From NCBI GenBank assembly GCA_040877545.1, contig JBBDNN010000006.1, positions 108,929 to 172,928 on the forward strand: a stretch of DNA of 64,000 bases. Reading direction: 5' to 3'. A program made the position numbers and the translations under genes. Under the pieces are notes generated by a model. It was not told where the DNA came from. It worked only from the letters and a program-made list of their open reading frames with translations, and ran no database searches. This stretch comes from Gracilimonas sp040877545 (lineage in GTDB: Bacteria > Bacteroidota > Rhodothermia > Balneolales > Balneolaceae). This document shows positions 1 to 9,308 of this stretch, piece by piece (within the stretch, counting starts at the first letter, position 1; every line of letters starts with the position of its first letter).

Positions 1-2
1 GC

Positions 3-1400
3 GGTTCAACAAAACTGGCAGGGTGGCTGCTTGAGGAACATCCGGATCAAAATTCAATCCGCAAACGCCAAAAATTAGTACAGGAGTTAACAAACTTAAA
101 TTTATTTCGGGACCGGCTTCAGGTGAGATCATTTATCACAAAAAAAGATGTCTCCGATAAAGACTGGACAATGGACCGTTTACTGAAATGGCTTCGAATT
201 CCTCAAAAGATAAATTTTGCATTGCCCTTAACCGTACTGTCGATATTGTCTGTGACCAATATCCTTCTGGCTTTGCTGGCTATTGCCGGTGTTATTGGCC
301 CTTATGTACTTATCACTTTTATTATTTATTTGGGAATTTATAACTTTAACAGCCACAAAATAACCGGCCTTTTCGATGCTGCTTTTCAGACAGATAAACT
401 CCTGAACAGGTTTGGTGAAATTTTGCTCTATGTGGAACAGTTTCGATTTACGAATGCACCAGGGCTACAGGAGTTTTGTAAAGTATTCAAAAATCCCGAT
501 GATAAACCTTCTAACTATTTGAAGAAAGTTTCGAAACTTGCCGGTGCGGCATCACTTCAGAAAAATCAGGTATTGTGGCCGCTGGTAAACATGGTGATTC
601 CATGGGACATGTATTACTCCATGAAAATGGAAAAACTGAAAGTGGAGCTGGAGCCAAAACTTACTATATGGCTCAATACTTTTTATGAATTGGAAGCACT
701 GAATTCGATAGCAAACTTCTCGTTCTTAAATCCCAATTATTCTTTTGCAGAAGTGAAAGAAAATGATGTTGATCTTTTGTTTGACGCGAAAGGACTGGGA
801 CATCCGCTTATTCCAGAATCAGAAAAAGTGACTAATAACTTTTCAGTTCAAAAAGGGCGTGATCTCTTTTTAATAACCGGCTCAAATATGGCCGGCAAAA
901 GTACCTTTTTGCGAACAGTGGGCATAAATCTTTGCCTGTGTTTTGCAGGCGCCCCGGTAAATGCTGAATCATTACATACAAAACTGTTTCGATTGTTTAC
1001 CAGCATTAATGTAAAGGATTCGCTGGGAGAGGGGCTGTCTCATTTTTATGCTGAAGTAAAACGGCTAAAAAAATTACTCGCCGAACTGGATAAAGAAAAA
1101 GAGCTTCCTCTTTTCTTTTTTGTGGATGAAATCTTCAAAGGAACCAACAATCGCGAGCGTTTCCAGGGCAGCACCGCCTTCCTGAAAAAAGTGGCTGGTA
1201 AAAATGGTGCGGGAATGGTTTCTACACACGATCTGGAGTTGGCATCTCTCGAAAAAGAAATCTCTCAACTCAGCAACTGGCATTTCGAGGAAACAATTGA
1301 AGGCGGGAAAATGAGCTTCGAATATAAAATCAAATCCGGGCCGTGTTCCACAACTAATGCTCTTAAGATAATGCAAATGGAAGGACTGCCTGTTAAGTAA
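3..1400 (+). CDS. MutS-like membrane ATPase, 5' truncated by window edge
   Basis: The reading frame is open from base 3, so the N-terminus lies outside the window; an in-frame GTG at 123 is not the true start. The visible part has one hydrophobic block of about 45 residues (nt 210-350), a helical lever-like region, then the MutS domain V ATPase. Walker A GSNMAGKST lies near nt 880-905 and Walker B FFFVDEIFKGTN near nt 1110-1150, followed by an STHD motif (nt 1209-1220). The P-loop and STHD match the MutS ABC-type ATPase, but the mismatch-recognition domain is not seen and the hydrophobic segments suggest membrane anchoring. Such MutS-related membrane proteins are common in Bacteroidota and their role is not settled; I do not call it mutS. 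Sure of family, unsure of function. Confidence 0.85.
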   Translation, partial: GSTKLAGWLLEEHPDQNSIRKRQKLVQELTNLNLFRDRLQVRSFITKKDVSDKDWTMDRLLKWLRIPQKINFALPLTVLSILSVTNILLALLAIAGVIGPYVLITFIIYLGIYNFNSHKITGLFDAAFQTDKLLNRFGEILLYVEQFRFTNAPGLQEFCKVFKNPDDKPSNYLKKVSKLAGAASLQKNQVLWPLVNMVIPWDMYYSMKMEKLKVELEPKLTIWLNTFYELEALNSIANFSFLNPNYSFAEVKENDVDLLFDAKGLGHPLIPESEKVTNNFSVQKGRDLFLITGSNMAGKSTFLRTVGINLCLCFAGAPVNAESLHTKLFRLFTSINVKDSLGEGLSHFYAEVKRLKKLLAELDKEKELPLFFFVDEIFKGTNNRERFQGSTAFLKKVAGKNGAGMVSTHDLELASLEKEISQLSNWHFEETIEGGKMSFEYKIKSGPCSTTNALKIMQMEGLPVK

Positions 1401-1570
1401 TTCCTAACAACCAGAGAAATCATTCAACAAATGGCTCAAGAGTCGCTTGTTGGGTGTTTAGTTAATCACGCCCCTAATCTTCAGCCGGGTTTAAAAAACC
1501 AGCCTGTTTCTTTGGTAAAAAAAATCTCATCAAAAAGCCAAACCAGCTGTAACCTTTTCCCAATTCATCA

Positions 1571-2173
1571 GTGTACAAAGACGGAAACATTAAGCTCGGG
1601 AAAATTACGCCGGTGGATTCAACTTCAGATAAAGCACTAATGATGAAAGTGAAACAGGGTGACCTTGATAAATTAGGTCTGCTGTTTGAACGATATAATC
1701 GCCCTTTGTTCAGCTTTTTCTACCGGATGAGTAAAGAAGCCCAGCTCAGTGAAGATCTTGTTCAGTCGGTATTCGAGCGCATACTAAAATACCGAAGTAC
1801 TTATTCAGGAAACGGAGCTTTTACTACATGGATGTTCAGTATTGCCCGGAATGCGCATATCGATCATTATCGTAAGCAAAAGCGAAATGGCGAAACGATG
1901 CAGCTTGATGAAGATCATTTGGAATCTGATCCGCCTGAATTTGGAGAAGTAAGTGAACAAAATTTCAAGAAACAGCTTCTGGAAAAAGCATTAGATCAGC
2001 TTGATGAGGATAAGAGAGAAGTGATACTCCTGAGCCGGTATGAAGGATTTAAATACAAGGAAATTGCTGAAATACAGCAAAGCACGGAAGGCGCGGTTAA
2101 GGTGAAGATGTTTAGGGCCATGAAAGATTTAAAAGATATCGTATTTAAACTAAGTGAGGAAATGCAGCAATGA
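1571..2173 (+). CDS. ECF RNA polymerase sigma factor
   Basis: A 200-residue sigma-70 family protein. Region 2 is seen as FSFFYRMSKEAQLSEDLVQSV followed by TWMFSIARNAHIDHYRK, and region 4 as DKREVILLSRYEGFKYKEIA with a helix-turn-helix ending EGAVKVKMFRAM. It would direct RNA polymerase to a small regulon, probably for envelope stress. The start is uncertain: GTG at 1571 keeps the full N-terminal helix, while ATG at 1640 would remove part of it (the sequence SDKALMMKVKQGD around it looks like the usual start of region 2), so GTG is preferred. The stop overlaps the next start by four bases (ATGA), so the two are translationally coupled with a membrane anti-sigma candidate. Confidence 0.9.
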   Translation: MYKDGNIKLGKITPVDSTSDKALMMKVKQGDLDKLGLLFERYNRPLFSFFYRMSKEAQLSEDLVQSVFERILKYRSTYSGNGAFTTWMFSIARNAHIDHYRKQKRNGETMQLDEDHLESDPPEFGEVSEQNFKKQLLEKALDQLDEDKREVILLSRYEGFKYKEIAEIQQSTEGAVKVKMFRAMKDLKDIVFKLSEEMQQ

Positions 2174-2958
2174 AGAAAAAGTATGAACAGCTGATTGCCG
2201 ACTATCTTGCCGGCAACCTGGAAAAAAAGGGCAAAGATGAAATTGAAGAGCTTCTGGCAAGCGGAGAAATAGACCCGATAGATTTTCGGGCGATGGAGCA
2301 ACTACATGATGAATTGGATACCATTCCAGTTCCTGCACCGGGAAAAGAAATGAGTCAACGTTTTTATGCTATGCTTGAAGAAGAAAAAGCGGCAGTGAAA
2401 CCTTCATGGACACAAAATTCATTGAACTATCTGAATACTCTCATTGCAGACCTGACATTTCCCCGGCTTGCCTATGCTTTTATACTGCTGGTTATTGGGG
2501 GATTTATTGGTGCGCAGTTCAATAACAATAACTCAGAAATTGAACAGCTTAGCGCCGAAATGCAAAACATGCGCGAATTGATGATGGTTGGTTTACTGGA
2601 AGGGGCTTCCGCTACCGAAAGGCTGAAAGCAGTGAATATAAGCAGCAAACTTCCTTCAGCAGATGATAATGCCATTCGTGCGCTGTTATTTACGCTGAAT
2701 GACGATCCGAGTGTAAATGTGCGGGTGCAAAGTATTGAAGCTTTGAAACGGTGGGGAGAAAATGAGCAGGTTCGCGAAGGCTTAGTAAAATCGATCATTA
2801 AACAAGAATCGCCGGTGGTAATTGTGGAGCTTGCTGACGCTATGATAGAACTCGAATTAAAAAACTCTACCCCGGAATTCCAACAGTTGTTGGAAGAAAG
2901 GGAACTTGATTTTACCGTACAACAAAAACTCCAAAACAGTATAGCCGTATTAATGTGA
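2170..2958 (+). CDS. HEAT-repeat membrane protein, probable anti-sigma factor
   Basis: 262 residues. The N-terminus (about 1-90) resembles a cytoplasmic anti-sigma region, with the YLAGNLEKKGKDEIEELL pattern typical of Bacteroidota anti-sigma proteins. One membrane segment follows at about 95-117, ending in IGGFIGAQF, then a coiled stretch and alpha-helical HEAT-like repeats (about 145-255: ATERLKAVNISSKL, DDPSVNVRVQSIEALKRWG) placed in the periplasm. Position directly after and overlapping a sigma gene supports a role in holding that sigma factor. No zinc-binding HxxxCxxC motif is seen. Family role inferred from context; the partner and the signal are unknown. Confidence 0.75.
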   Translation: MKKKYEQLIADYLAGNLEKKGKDEIEELLASGEIDPIDFRAMEQLHDELDTIPVPAPGKEMSQRFYAMLEEEKAAVKPSWTQNSLNYLNTLIADLTFPRLAYAFILLVIGGFIGAQFNNNNSEIEQLSAEMQNMRELMMVGLLEGASATERLKAVNISSKLPSADDNAIRALLFTLNDDPSVNVRVQSIEALKRWGENEQVREGLVKSIIKQESPVVIVELADAMIELELKNSTPEFQQLLEERELDFTVQQKLQNSIAVLM

Positions 2959-2966
2959 GGCATCAA

Positions 2967-3848
2967 ATGAAAACGTTATCCCTATGTATTTTACTTTTTT
3001 CAATCGGTCTTTCTCAAGCGCAAGCTCCTAATTCTTCTAATCAAATCCAGGAAACGGTGCAGCTGATATTTCCTGCATCTGAATTTAATGCGAATACTAT
3101 TTTTTCCATGAAAAACATCAATGGAGATGTAAGGGTCACAGGATATAAGGGGGATGAAATTTTAATCACCGGCACCAAAACCGTCTGGAAAAAAAGAGGG
3201 GATATTGAAGAATCTGAAGCTGAGAAAGTTTATCTGGCCAAGTATCAATTTCAGAATAAAATCTACGCATATATTCAGGCTCCCGGTGTAGAAATGAGGG
3301 AAAAACATGGTGACCTGAGATTTAACTGGAACAGTAATGGCAGAGATAAAAATCGAGTTCAATTTGAATTTAACCTTGAGTTGCAGGTGCCTTTTTACCT
3401 GATGTCAAAAATCTCAACCATCAATGGAGGAGAGGTTTTGGTTAGGAACATGAGAAATGGAGTCAGTGCAAATAATGTGAATGGAAATATAATTTTGCAG
3501 GAAATTTCAGGAGAAACACATGCGAATACAGTGAATGGTGATATCAGCGTTTTATTTGCTGAAAATCCTGAAACAGATGCCAGTTTTAAAACCGTAAATG
3601 GTGAAATTGAAATTGAAGCTCTTCAAAATTTATCAGCAATTGTAACCTTTCAAAGTTTGCACGGTGACCTCTATACAGACTTCGAGAACATTCACCATTT
3701 ACCAAACAGAATTAAGCAAACTAGTGATGAAGGCTCTAAAAAATTTAAAGTCGAACAAACATCTCCGATAAAAATTGGTGATGGCGGGCCAATAATCAGC
3801 TTTCAAATAGTTAATGGCAGCGCCTTCATCAAGCAAAGAAAATTATAA
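2967..3848 (+). CDS. Exported DUF4097-type adhesin-like protein
   Basis: About 293 residues. Starting at ATG 2967 gives a clean signal peptide (MKTLSLCILLFSIGLSQAQA) with a GAGG site 7 bases upstream; a GTG at 2955 is the alternative. The mature protein has short beta-strand turns with a recurring V/INGD/E motif (MKNINGDVRV, STINGGEVLV, NNVNGNIIL, NTVNGDISV, KTVNGEIEI, SLHGDLYTDF), the signature of the DUF4097 putative-adhesin (toastrack-like) fold. It lies nine bases after the HEAT-repeat gene and precedes a paralogue, so the four genes probably form one operon. Likely a surface or periplasmic protein under control of the upstream sigma factor; its biochemical role is unknown. Confidence 0.8.
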   Translation: MKTLSLCILLFSIGLSQAQAPNSSNQIQETVQLIFPASEFNANTIFSMKNINGDVRVTGYKGDEILITGTKTVWKKRGDIEESEAEKVYLAKYQFQNKIYAYIQAPGVEMREKHGDLRFNWNSNGRDKNRVQFEFNLELQVPFYLMSKISTINGGEVLVRNMRNGVSANNVNGNIILQEISGETHANTVNGDISVLFAENPETDASFKTVNGEIEIEALQNLSAIVTFQSLHGDLYTDFENIHHLPNRIKQTSDEGSKKFKVEQTSPIKIGDGGPIISFQIVNGSAFIKQRKL

Positions 3849-3867
3849 ATTATAAAAGGATCAGAAA

Positions 3868-4695
3868 ATGAAGAAAATGTATTTTTACCCCATCTTAGTA
3901 GTAGTTGTAAGTTTAATATCAGGTACTGCAATTGCTCAAAATGATCTGAGGGTGCCGCTATCAAACCCTGGGAAAGCGGGAAGCCTGATAATCAATGCTG
4001 TCTTTTCCGATGAAATTGTAGTTCGAGCTCATCAGGAAAATGATGTGATTGTCCGGTATGACGGGAATAAAAAGACCGATCAGCGTGATACATCCCGAAA
4101 TGGAATGCGCCGTATTTCCAGTGGTGGTGTTGGCCTGGAAGTAACGGAAAACAATAACGAGGTAATAGTTAAAACCGGCCCAATGCCTAGCGATTTAGAG
4201 CTAGTGGTTTTTGTTCCCCAAAATTTCTCTCTGAAATTGAATGCCACACAAGGTGATGTACAAATAGATGGACTGGAAGGCGAGTTGGAAATCAATTCCG
4301 TAAATGGGGATATAGAACTAACCAACATTTCGGGCTCAGTATTGGTAAACAGTGTGAATGGAGATATTGAAGTAGATTTTGTCAGGATAAGAGAAAATGT
4401 TCCAATGTCGTTTACAGGTGTGAATGGAGATATTGAAGTAGCCTTTCCTGCAAATGCCAAATTCTCAGCAAAGATGAAAACTGAATGGGGAGATGTCTAC
4501 ACGAATTTTGACATGGCGATCGACCGTTCTTCATCCGCTACCGAAGTAAACAATAGCAATAGTAATAACAAGATTAGAAATAATGAAAAATACAAAGTTA
4601 CAGTGAATAAATGGGTACTCGGCGAAGTAAATGGAGGCGGCCCGGAATTCTTGTTCAAAACGCTGCATGGTGACATTTCCATTCGCAAAAAATAA
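3868..4695 (+). CDS. Second exported DUF4097-type adhesin-like protein
   Basis: 275 residues, signal peptide ending near AIAQN (residue 24). It has a run of regular VNGDI repeats in the middle (NSVNGDIELTN, NSVNGDIEVDF, TGVNGDIEVAF), followed by TEWGDVYTNFD and a C-terminal TLHGDISIRKK. These repeats are visible in the DNA as near-copies around 4300-4445. Paralogue of the preceding gene (19 bases upstream) with the same C-terminal logic, so a tandem duplication followed by divergence is likely. Probably the last gene of the sigma operon, since a hairpin follows at 4755. DUF4097 proteins are often found with anti-sigma or Psp-type stress modules; function here not known. Confidence 0.8.
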   Translation: MKKMYFYPILVVVVSLISGTAIAQNDLRVPLSNPGKAGSLIINAVFSDEIVVRAHQENDVIVRYDGNKKTDQRDTSRNGMRRISSGGVGLEVTENNNEVIVKTGPMPSDLELVVFVPQNFSLKLNATQGDVQIDGLEGELEINSVNGDIELTNISGSVLVNSVNGDIEVDFVRIRENVPMSFTGVNGDIEVAFPANAKFSAKMKTEWGDVYTNFDMAIDRSSSATEVNNSNSNNKIRNNEKYKVTVNKWVLGEVNGGGPEFLFKTLHGDISIRKK

Positions 4696-4754
4696 TAAAA
4701 TTACTGCAACCTTATTTCCTGATTCGTCTAATTATTTAAATAATAAATCAGCAT

Positions 4755-4776
4755 AACCCCAGCTGATAGGGGTTTT
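4755..4776 (+). terminator. Rho-independent terminator after the sigma operon
   Basis: Inverted repeat AACCCC (4755-4760) and GGGGTT (4769-4774) with an 8-base loop, followed by a short T run. It sits 60 bases after the second DUF4097 gene and 39 bases before the next start, so it plausibly ends the first operon. Stem is only 6 bp. Confidence 0.5.
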
Positions 4777-4814
4777 AGGGCTGATTTAATTTACTCTTAA
4801 AACCCTCTTTGAAA

Positions 4815-7523
4815 ATGAAAAAATCATCACTCATCTTACTATTGCTATGTTTGTGTTTGGAGGTTTCGGCCCAGACATCCCACAGAAAAAATAACGACTC
4901 AATCGCAACCGATATGGTCCGATTGGGAACATCAGAAAACCCGGAGATGCATTCACTCAGAATTTCTGATGATGGCCTGATAACCCTGGATGGAATAACT
5001 ACTGAAGATGTTTGGAAAAAAGCTCCGGTGGCCACGGGTTTTACTCAGCGGCAACCTGATGATGGAAAACCTGCGACCGAAAAAACGGAAGTCAGGTTGT
5101 TATATACCGATGCCGCTTTATATGTGGGAATAACGGCATATGATTCTAATCCGGATTCCATTTTAGCATCTTTATTTCGCAGAGATGGGAGCGAATCAAG
5201 TGATTGGGTGTATGTAAGCCTGGATAGTTATAATGATAAACGAACAGCTTTTACTTTCGCGATAAATCCTCGTGGAGTTCAAAAAGATGTACTGTACTAT
5301 GATGATAATAGCGAAGATATTTTGTGGGATGCGGTATGGGAAAGTAATACTCAAATACTTGAAACGGGATGGTCGGCTGAGTTAAAGATTCCCCTTTCTC
5401 AGTTGCGGTTTAGTTCAAAAAACGCCGAACAGCAATGGGGTATAAATTTTCAGCGCAGGCTGGCACGAAATGGTGAAATCTCTTATTGGGCACCAACTGA
5501 TCTAAATACAACCGGTATGGTTTCTAAATTTGGGCGATTGAATGGAATCAGGAATTTGAAAGAACCCCGCCGGCTTGAAATAACTCCTTATTTATCAGGT
5601 AATATGATTAGAGTTCCAAAAACCAGCACTTCTAACCCGTATTATAGTCGCAATGAATTTGCCGGTGGAATGGGCGGTGATATTAAATATGGAGTCACAT
5701 CCGATCTTACCTTAACGGCTACTATAAATCCCGATTTTGGCCAGGTGGAAGCTGATCCCGCCGTAATAAACCTGACGGCAAATGAGAATTTCTTTTCTGA
5801 ACGCCGGCCTTTTTTTCTTGAAGGGAATGATATTTTTCGTTTTGGGGATACAAAAACCTACAGCCGTTTTGGTAATCCGATTACTTTTTATTCACGCAGA
5901 ATTGGCCGCTCTCCACAAGGAAATGCCAGTCGCGCAAATATTGATGCCGACTATATAGACCGGCCGGATTTTACTACAATTGCAACAGCTGCAAAATTAA
6001 GCGGCAAAACAAAAAAGGGCTGGTCTGTCGGAATTTTAGATGCTTATACCTTAAAAGAAAATGCCGAATACCAGTCGGTTCCAGGAAATGAGAGCAATTT
6101 TGCGGTTGAACCTGCCACCAATTATTTGGTTGCAAGAACTAAAAAAGACATTAATGAGGGTAATACCTATTTCGGCGGATTTGTGAGTGCGGTAAACCGG
6201 AATATCAGTAATACCTACTTTGAAGATTTTTTGAGGTCTTCAGCCTATCTCGGCGGTGTTGACTTCGAGCATAACTTCAACAATAAAAACTGGGTTACAA
6301 GTGGAACTATTTCCTATAGTAAAATCAATGGGAGTGAAGAAGCCATCTCTTTAGCTCAAAATTCCCCGGCCAGATATTATAACAGAGTTGACTCGGATCA
6401 CCTTTCGGTAGATCCCAACAAAACAAGTTTAGCAGGTTTTGCTACCGAAATGAGTATTCAAAAAAGAGGGGGAGATGATAACTGGTTAACTTCTCTGACT
6501 TATTCTGAAGTGAGTCCCGGCTACGAAACTAATGATATCGGTTTCATGAACCGGGCAGATTATCGATCTATAAATGGCGGAATTGTGTACCGGGAAACAG
6601 ATCCTGCCTTACTTCAATATTATGAACACTGGTTTTTTACAGGGAATGCCTGGAATTATGATGGGGACCGGATAAATCATAATTATGGAGTAGGTGGTTT
6701 TATCCGCTTTGATAACCTTTGGACAGTGAACTACAACTCTAATTATAACGGCAAGCAATTCTCTGACCGTGTTACAAGAGGAGGGCCTGTTATAGAGAGG
6801 CCAAAAAATGTAAATTTTAATATGAACCTGAATACAAACCAAAACAAAAAAGTTTCTTTTCATTTTGGGACCTTTCAAAGGCAGGATTCTGAAGGCGGTT
6901 TTGATAATGATATTTGGGCGGGGATAACTTTACTTCCTACCACTTTTATCCAGCTTAGCATTTCTCCCGAATTTATTTATCAAAAAAATACTCAGCAGTA
7001 TATCTCAACTGTTGCAGATAATGCAGCAACATCCACCTATGGAAATCGGTATGTCTTTGCTGATATAAGGCAGAAAACTATGGTTGCAAGTATCAGGCTG
7101 AATTGGACATTCTCTCCTAAAATGAGTTTACAAACTTATGCGAGGCCTTTTATTTCCACGGGAGAATTCACCAGCATAAAAGAATTATCTGAACCCTTAT
7201 CTTATAATTTTGACGTGTACGGAAGCGATAAAGGTACAATTGCTGAAACTAATGGAACTTACACAGTAGATCCCGATGGAGCTGGAAACTCCCCTTCATT
7301 TTCATTTGCAAACCCTGATTTCAATTTTCGATCGGTACAGGGAAACGCAGTATTCCGTTGGGAGTATTCACCCGGTTCAACCTTATATTTTGTGTGGCAA
7401 CAACAGCGTAACGATTCCATCGGCCGGGGAGATTTTAATCTTGGCCGCGACCTCGATGGATTATTTGATGCAAAACCTACCAACATATTTTTGGTGAAAG
7501 TAAGTTATTGGTTCGGTTCATGA
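4815..7523 (+). CDS. DUF5916 outer-membrane protein with CBM9-like N-terminal domain
   Basis: About 902 residues. ATG at 4815 is chosen over TTG 4809 because it begins a good signal peptide (MKKSSLILLLLCLCLEVSAQ). Residues about 55-235 look like a CBM9-type carbohydrate-binding domain, with LDGITTEDVWKKAPVATGF near its start and TGWSAELKIPLSQLRF near its end. The long C-terminal part (about 260-902) has alternating aromatic/polar strands and ends in KVSYWFGS, typical of a beta-barrel in the outer membrane. The family is abundant in Bacteroidota; roles in glycan capture or peptide processing have been suggested, none proven. Not obviously in an operon: a terminator precedes it and the next gene is convergent. 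Confidence 0.8.
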   Translation: MKKSSLILLLLCLCLEVSAQTSHRKNNDSIATDMVRLGTSENPEMHSLRISDDGLITLDGITTEDVWKKAPVATGFTQRQPDDGKPATEKTEVRLLYTDAALYVGITAYDSNPDSILASLFRRDGSESSDWVYVSLDSYNDKRTAFTFAINPRGVQKDVLYYDDNSEDILWDAVWESNTQILETGWSAELKIPLSQLRFSSKNAEQQWGINFQRRLARNGEISYWAPTDLNTTGMVSKFGRLNGIRNLKEPRRLEITPYLSGNMIRVPKTSTSNPYYSRNEFAGGMGGDIKYGVTSDLTLTATINPDFGQVEADPAVINLTANENFFSERRPFFLEGNDIFRFGDTKTYSRFGNPITFYSRRIGRSPQGNASRANIDADYIDRPDFTTIATAAKLSGKTKKGWSVGILDAYTLKENAEYQSVPGNESNFAVEPATNYLVARTKKDINEGNTYFGGFVSAVNRNISNTYFEDFLRSSAYLGGVDFEHNFNNKNWVTSGTISYSKINGSEEAISLAQNSPARYYNRVDSDHLSVDPNKTSLAGFATEMSIQKRGGDDNWLTSLTYSEVSPGYETNDIGFMNRADYRSINGGIVYRETDPALLQYYEHWFFTGNAWNYDGDRINHNYGVGGFIRFDNLWTVNYNSNYNGKQFSDRVTRGGPVIERPKNVNFNMNLNTNQNKKVSFHFGTFQRQDSEGGFDNDIWAGITLLPTTFIQLSISPEFIYQKNTQQYISTVADNAATSTYGNRYVFADIRQKTMVASIRLNWTFSPKMSLQTYARPFISTGEFTSIKELSEPLSYNFDVYGSDKGTIAETNGTYTVDPDGAGNSPSFSFANPDFNFRSVQGNAVFRWEYSPGSTLYFVWQQQRNDSIGRGDFNLGRDLDGLFDAKPTNIFLVKVSYWFGS

Positions 7524-7549
7524 TAAGAGTGATTAACCTATAACTGGCT

Positions 7550-8299
7550 TTAAATATTATTTTCTTTTTTTAAACTTTTTGTAAGTGCCGAACTAATTAA
7601 ACCAGTTGGTACTGATATCAGACCTATACCAATCATTAAAATAATGAATGTGAATAAACGACCGCCCATGGTTATAGGATAGACATCACCATAGCCTACT
7701 GTAGTTAATGTGGCAATAGCCCACCATAAGCTGTGAAAAACTGATTTAAATTCCTCCGGTTGTGAAGGATTTTCAAAATAATAAATTCCTATTGCAGCTA
7801 TATATAACACACCAAAAGTGATTGCAATAAAAATAACTAGCTCGGCTTTGATAGATATAAATGCATATTTCAGCCGACGTATAGCCTTCCAGTATCGTGT
7901 GGCTTTTAAAATTCTTGCTAATCTAAGTAATCGAAAAATTCTCAATGACCGAATATCAATTCCTAGAGACAAATAAAATGGAATGATTGCAATTAAATCA
8001 ATCATTCCATAAAAACTGAAAATGTATTGTTTTTTATTATCAGCTACTGAAATTCTAGTAATGTATTCTATAGAAAATATAATCACCGAAAAAATTTCAA
8101 ATAGATTTAAAGCGCTTTTATAACCAGCATTAAGGTTTGGGAGGGTCTCTATTGAAATGCTAATAATTGACAGAAAAATCAGAGCATTTATAAAAAGATT
8201 AAAAAATTTCCCTTGCTTCGTTTTTTCACTTTCAACCAGTTCTTTTATTTTTTCTTTCAAGGTTTCTGGTGAAACTGAGACGGATTCTGTTCTGATCAT
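7550..8299 (-). CDS. Voltage-gated-type potassium channel
   Basis: 249 residues with six predicted membrane helices. The S4 helix shows spaced arginines (DIRSLRIFRLLRLARILKA, about residues 118-137), and the pore loop has the selectivity filter TTVGYGD followed by the inner helix GGRLFTFIILMIGIGLISV. This is the ion-channel (PF00520) architecture of bacterial Kv-like channels. There is no cyclic-nucleotide or RCK domain after S6, so gating is probably by voltage alone. Stands alone between convergent and divergent neighbours. Selectivity for potassium is inferred from the filter. Confidence 0.9.
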   Translation of the reverse strand: MIRTESVSVSPETLKEKIKELVESEKTKQGKFFNLFINALIFLSIISISIETLPNLNAGYKSALNLFEIFSVIIFSIEYITRISVADNKKQYIFSFYGMIDLIAIIPFYLSLGIDIRSLRIFRLLRLARILKATRYWKAIRRLKYAFISIKAELVIFIAITFGVLYIAAIGIYYFENPSQPEEFKSVFHSLWWAIATLTTVGYGDVYPITMGGRLFTFIILMIGIGLISVPTGLISSALTKSLKKENNI

Positions 8300-8487
8300 A
8301 ATTATTTTGTCCCCTCGGTAATTTTCTAATCTGCAAAGATTATATTCTAAAGCTTACAACATTCCAAACTAGGATCAGTAAATCTTACCATTCAGCAACT
8401 TATTTTATAATTTTCACACTAAATTATTAATCTGTTAGTTTAGCAGATTGATTGTTTTTACACTAAAATTTTCAAAAAAGATCATCT

Positions 8488-9183
8488 ATGAACGTTCAAC
8501 ATTTAAGCGCCTCAGAAGTACAAAGCATTCAGGCCAGTTTTATCAATAAAGTTTACGGCTGGATGGCTCTGGCGCTGGCCATCACCGGATTTGTGGCATT
8601 ACGAACTGCAAGTTCTGATACACTGATTAACCTCATCATGGGAAATCAACTCATTTTTTTTGGAATTCTAATCGCTGAATTAGGCCTGGTAGTTTGGCTT
8701 TCAAGTTCTATAGAACGCATGACCTCCAATAAAGCCATCGCTTTATTTTTACTTTACTCTGCATTGAACGGGCTCACGTTCTCCATTTTCTTTTTGATTT
8801 ATACCGCCGGATCCATCGCATCTACTTTTTTCATTACAGCCGGCACTTTTGGTGTGATGAGCGCCTACGGATATTTCACAAAAAGTGATCTTTCATCCTG
8901 GGGAAATATCCTATTTATGGGTTTGATAGGCGTGATTATTGCCAGTGTGGTAAATATTTTCTGGCACAATGAAATGCTTTACTGGGTGGTAACTTACGCC
9001 GGTGTGCTCGTTTTTGTTGGCTTAACTGCCTACGACACACAAAAAATAAAAGCTATGAGTTTGAAAGTAGAGTCGGAATCAGAGGAGGGTAGAAAAGGTG
9101 CCATTATGGGAGCCTTGGCTCTTTACCTCGATTTCATCAACATGTTCATTTTCATGCTCCGCATTTTTGGGAACAGGCGATAG
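8488..9183 (+). CDS. Bax inhibitor-1 / YccA family membrane protein
   Basis: 231 residues, seven hydrophobic segments. It has the family's N-terminal lead-in (SFINKVYGWMALALAITGFVA), an internal TYAGVLVFVGLTAYDTQKIK and a C-terminal ALYLDFINMFIFMLRIFG, which matches the BI-1/YccA/YbhL group. E. coli YccA acts with FtsH, and a bacterial BI-1 protein is a pH-sensitive calcium leak channel; which applies here cannot be read from sequence. Monocistronic. Confidence 0.9.
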   Translation: MNVQHLSASEVQSIQASFINKVYGWMALALAITGFVALRTASSDTLINLIMGNQLIFFGILIAELGLVVWLSSSIERMTSNKAIALFLLYSALNGLTFSIFFLIYTAGSIASTFFITAGTFGVMSAYGYFTKSDLSSWGNILFMGLIGVIIASVVNIFWHNEMLYWVVTYAGVLVFVGLTAYDTQKIKAMSLKVESESEEGRKGAIMGALALYLDFINMFIFMLRIFGNRR

Positions 9184-9308
9184 ATGATCATAGGTTTTCC
9201 CGAACCTTAGGTTTTGTGAAGTGAATCTTATGGCAAATGAGTAGAACTTGATAGAGTCTTTCAGGGCCCATCAATCCATAATTCAAAATCTAAAATCTAA
9301 AATTTCTA

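Noticed and set aside
1549..1577. GTAACC motif upstream of the first sigma gene as a third ECF promoter
   Set aside because: No CGTC-type -10 follows at the expected distance, and it would overlap the preferred start codon.
1431..1640. Small plus-strand open frame of 69 codons upstream of the first sigma gene
   Set aside because: Overlaps the sigma gene start in another frame and has no domain, signal or plausible start site.
9283..9305. Short tandem TAAAATC-type repeat before the MFS gene end
   Set aside because: Only about three imperfect units in A-rich DNA, below what would suggest a functional repeat.
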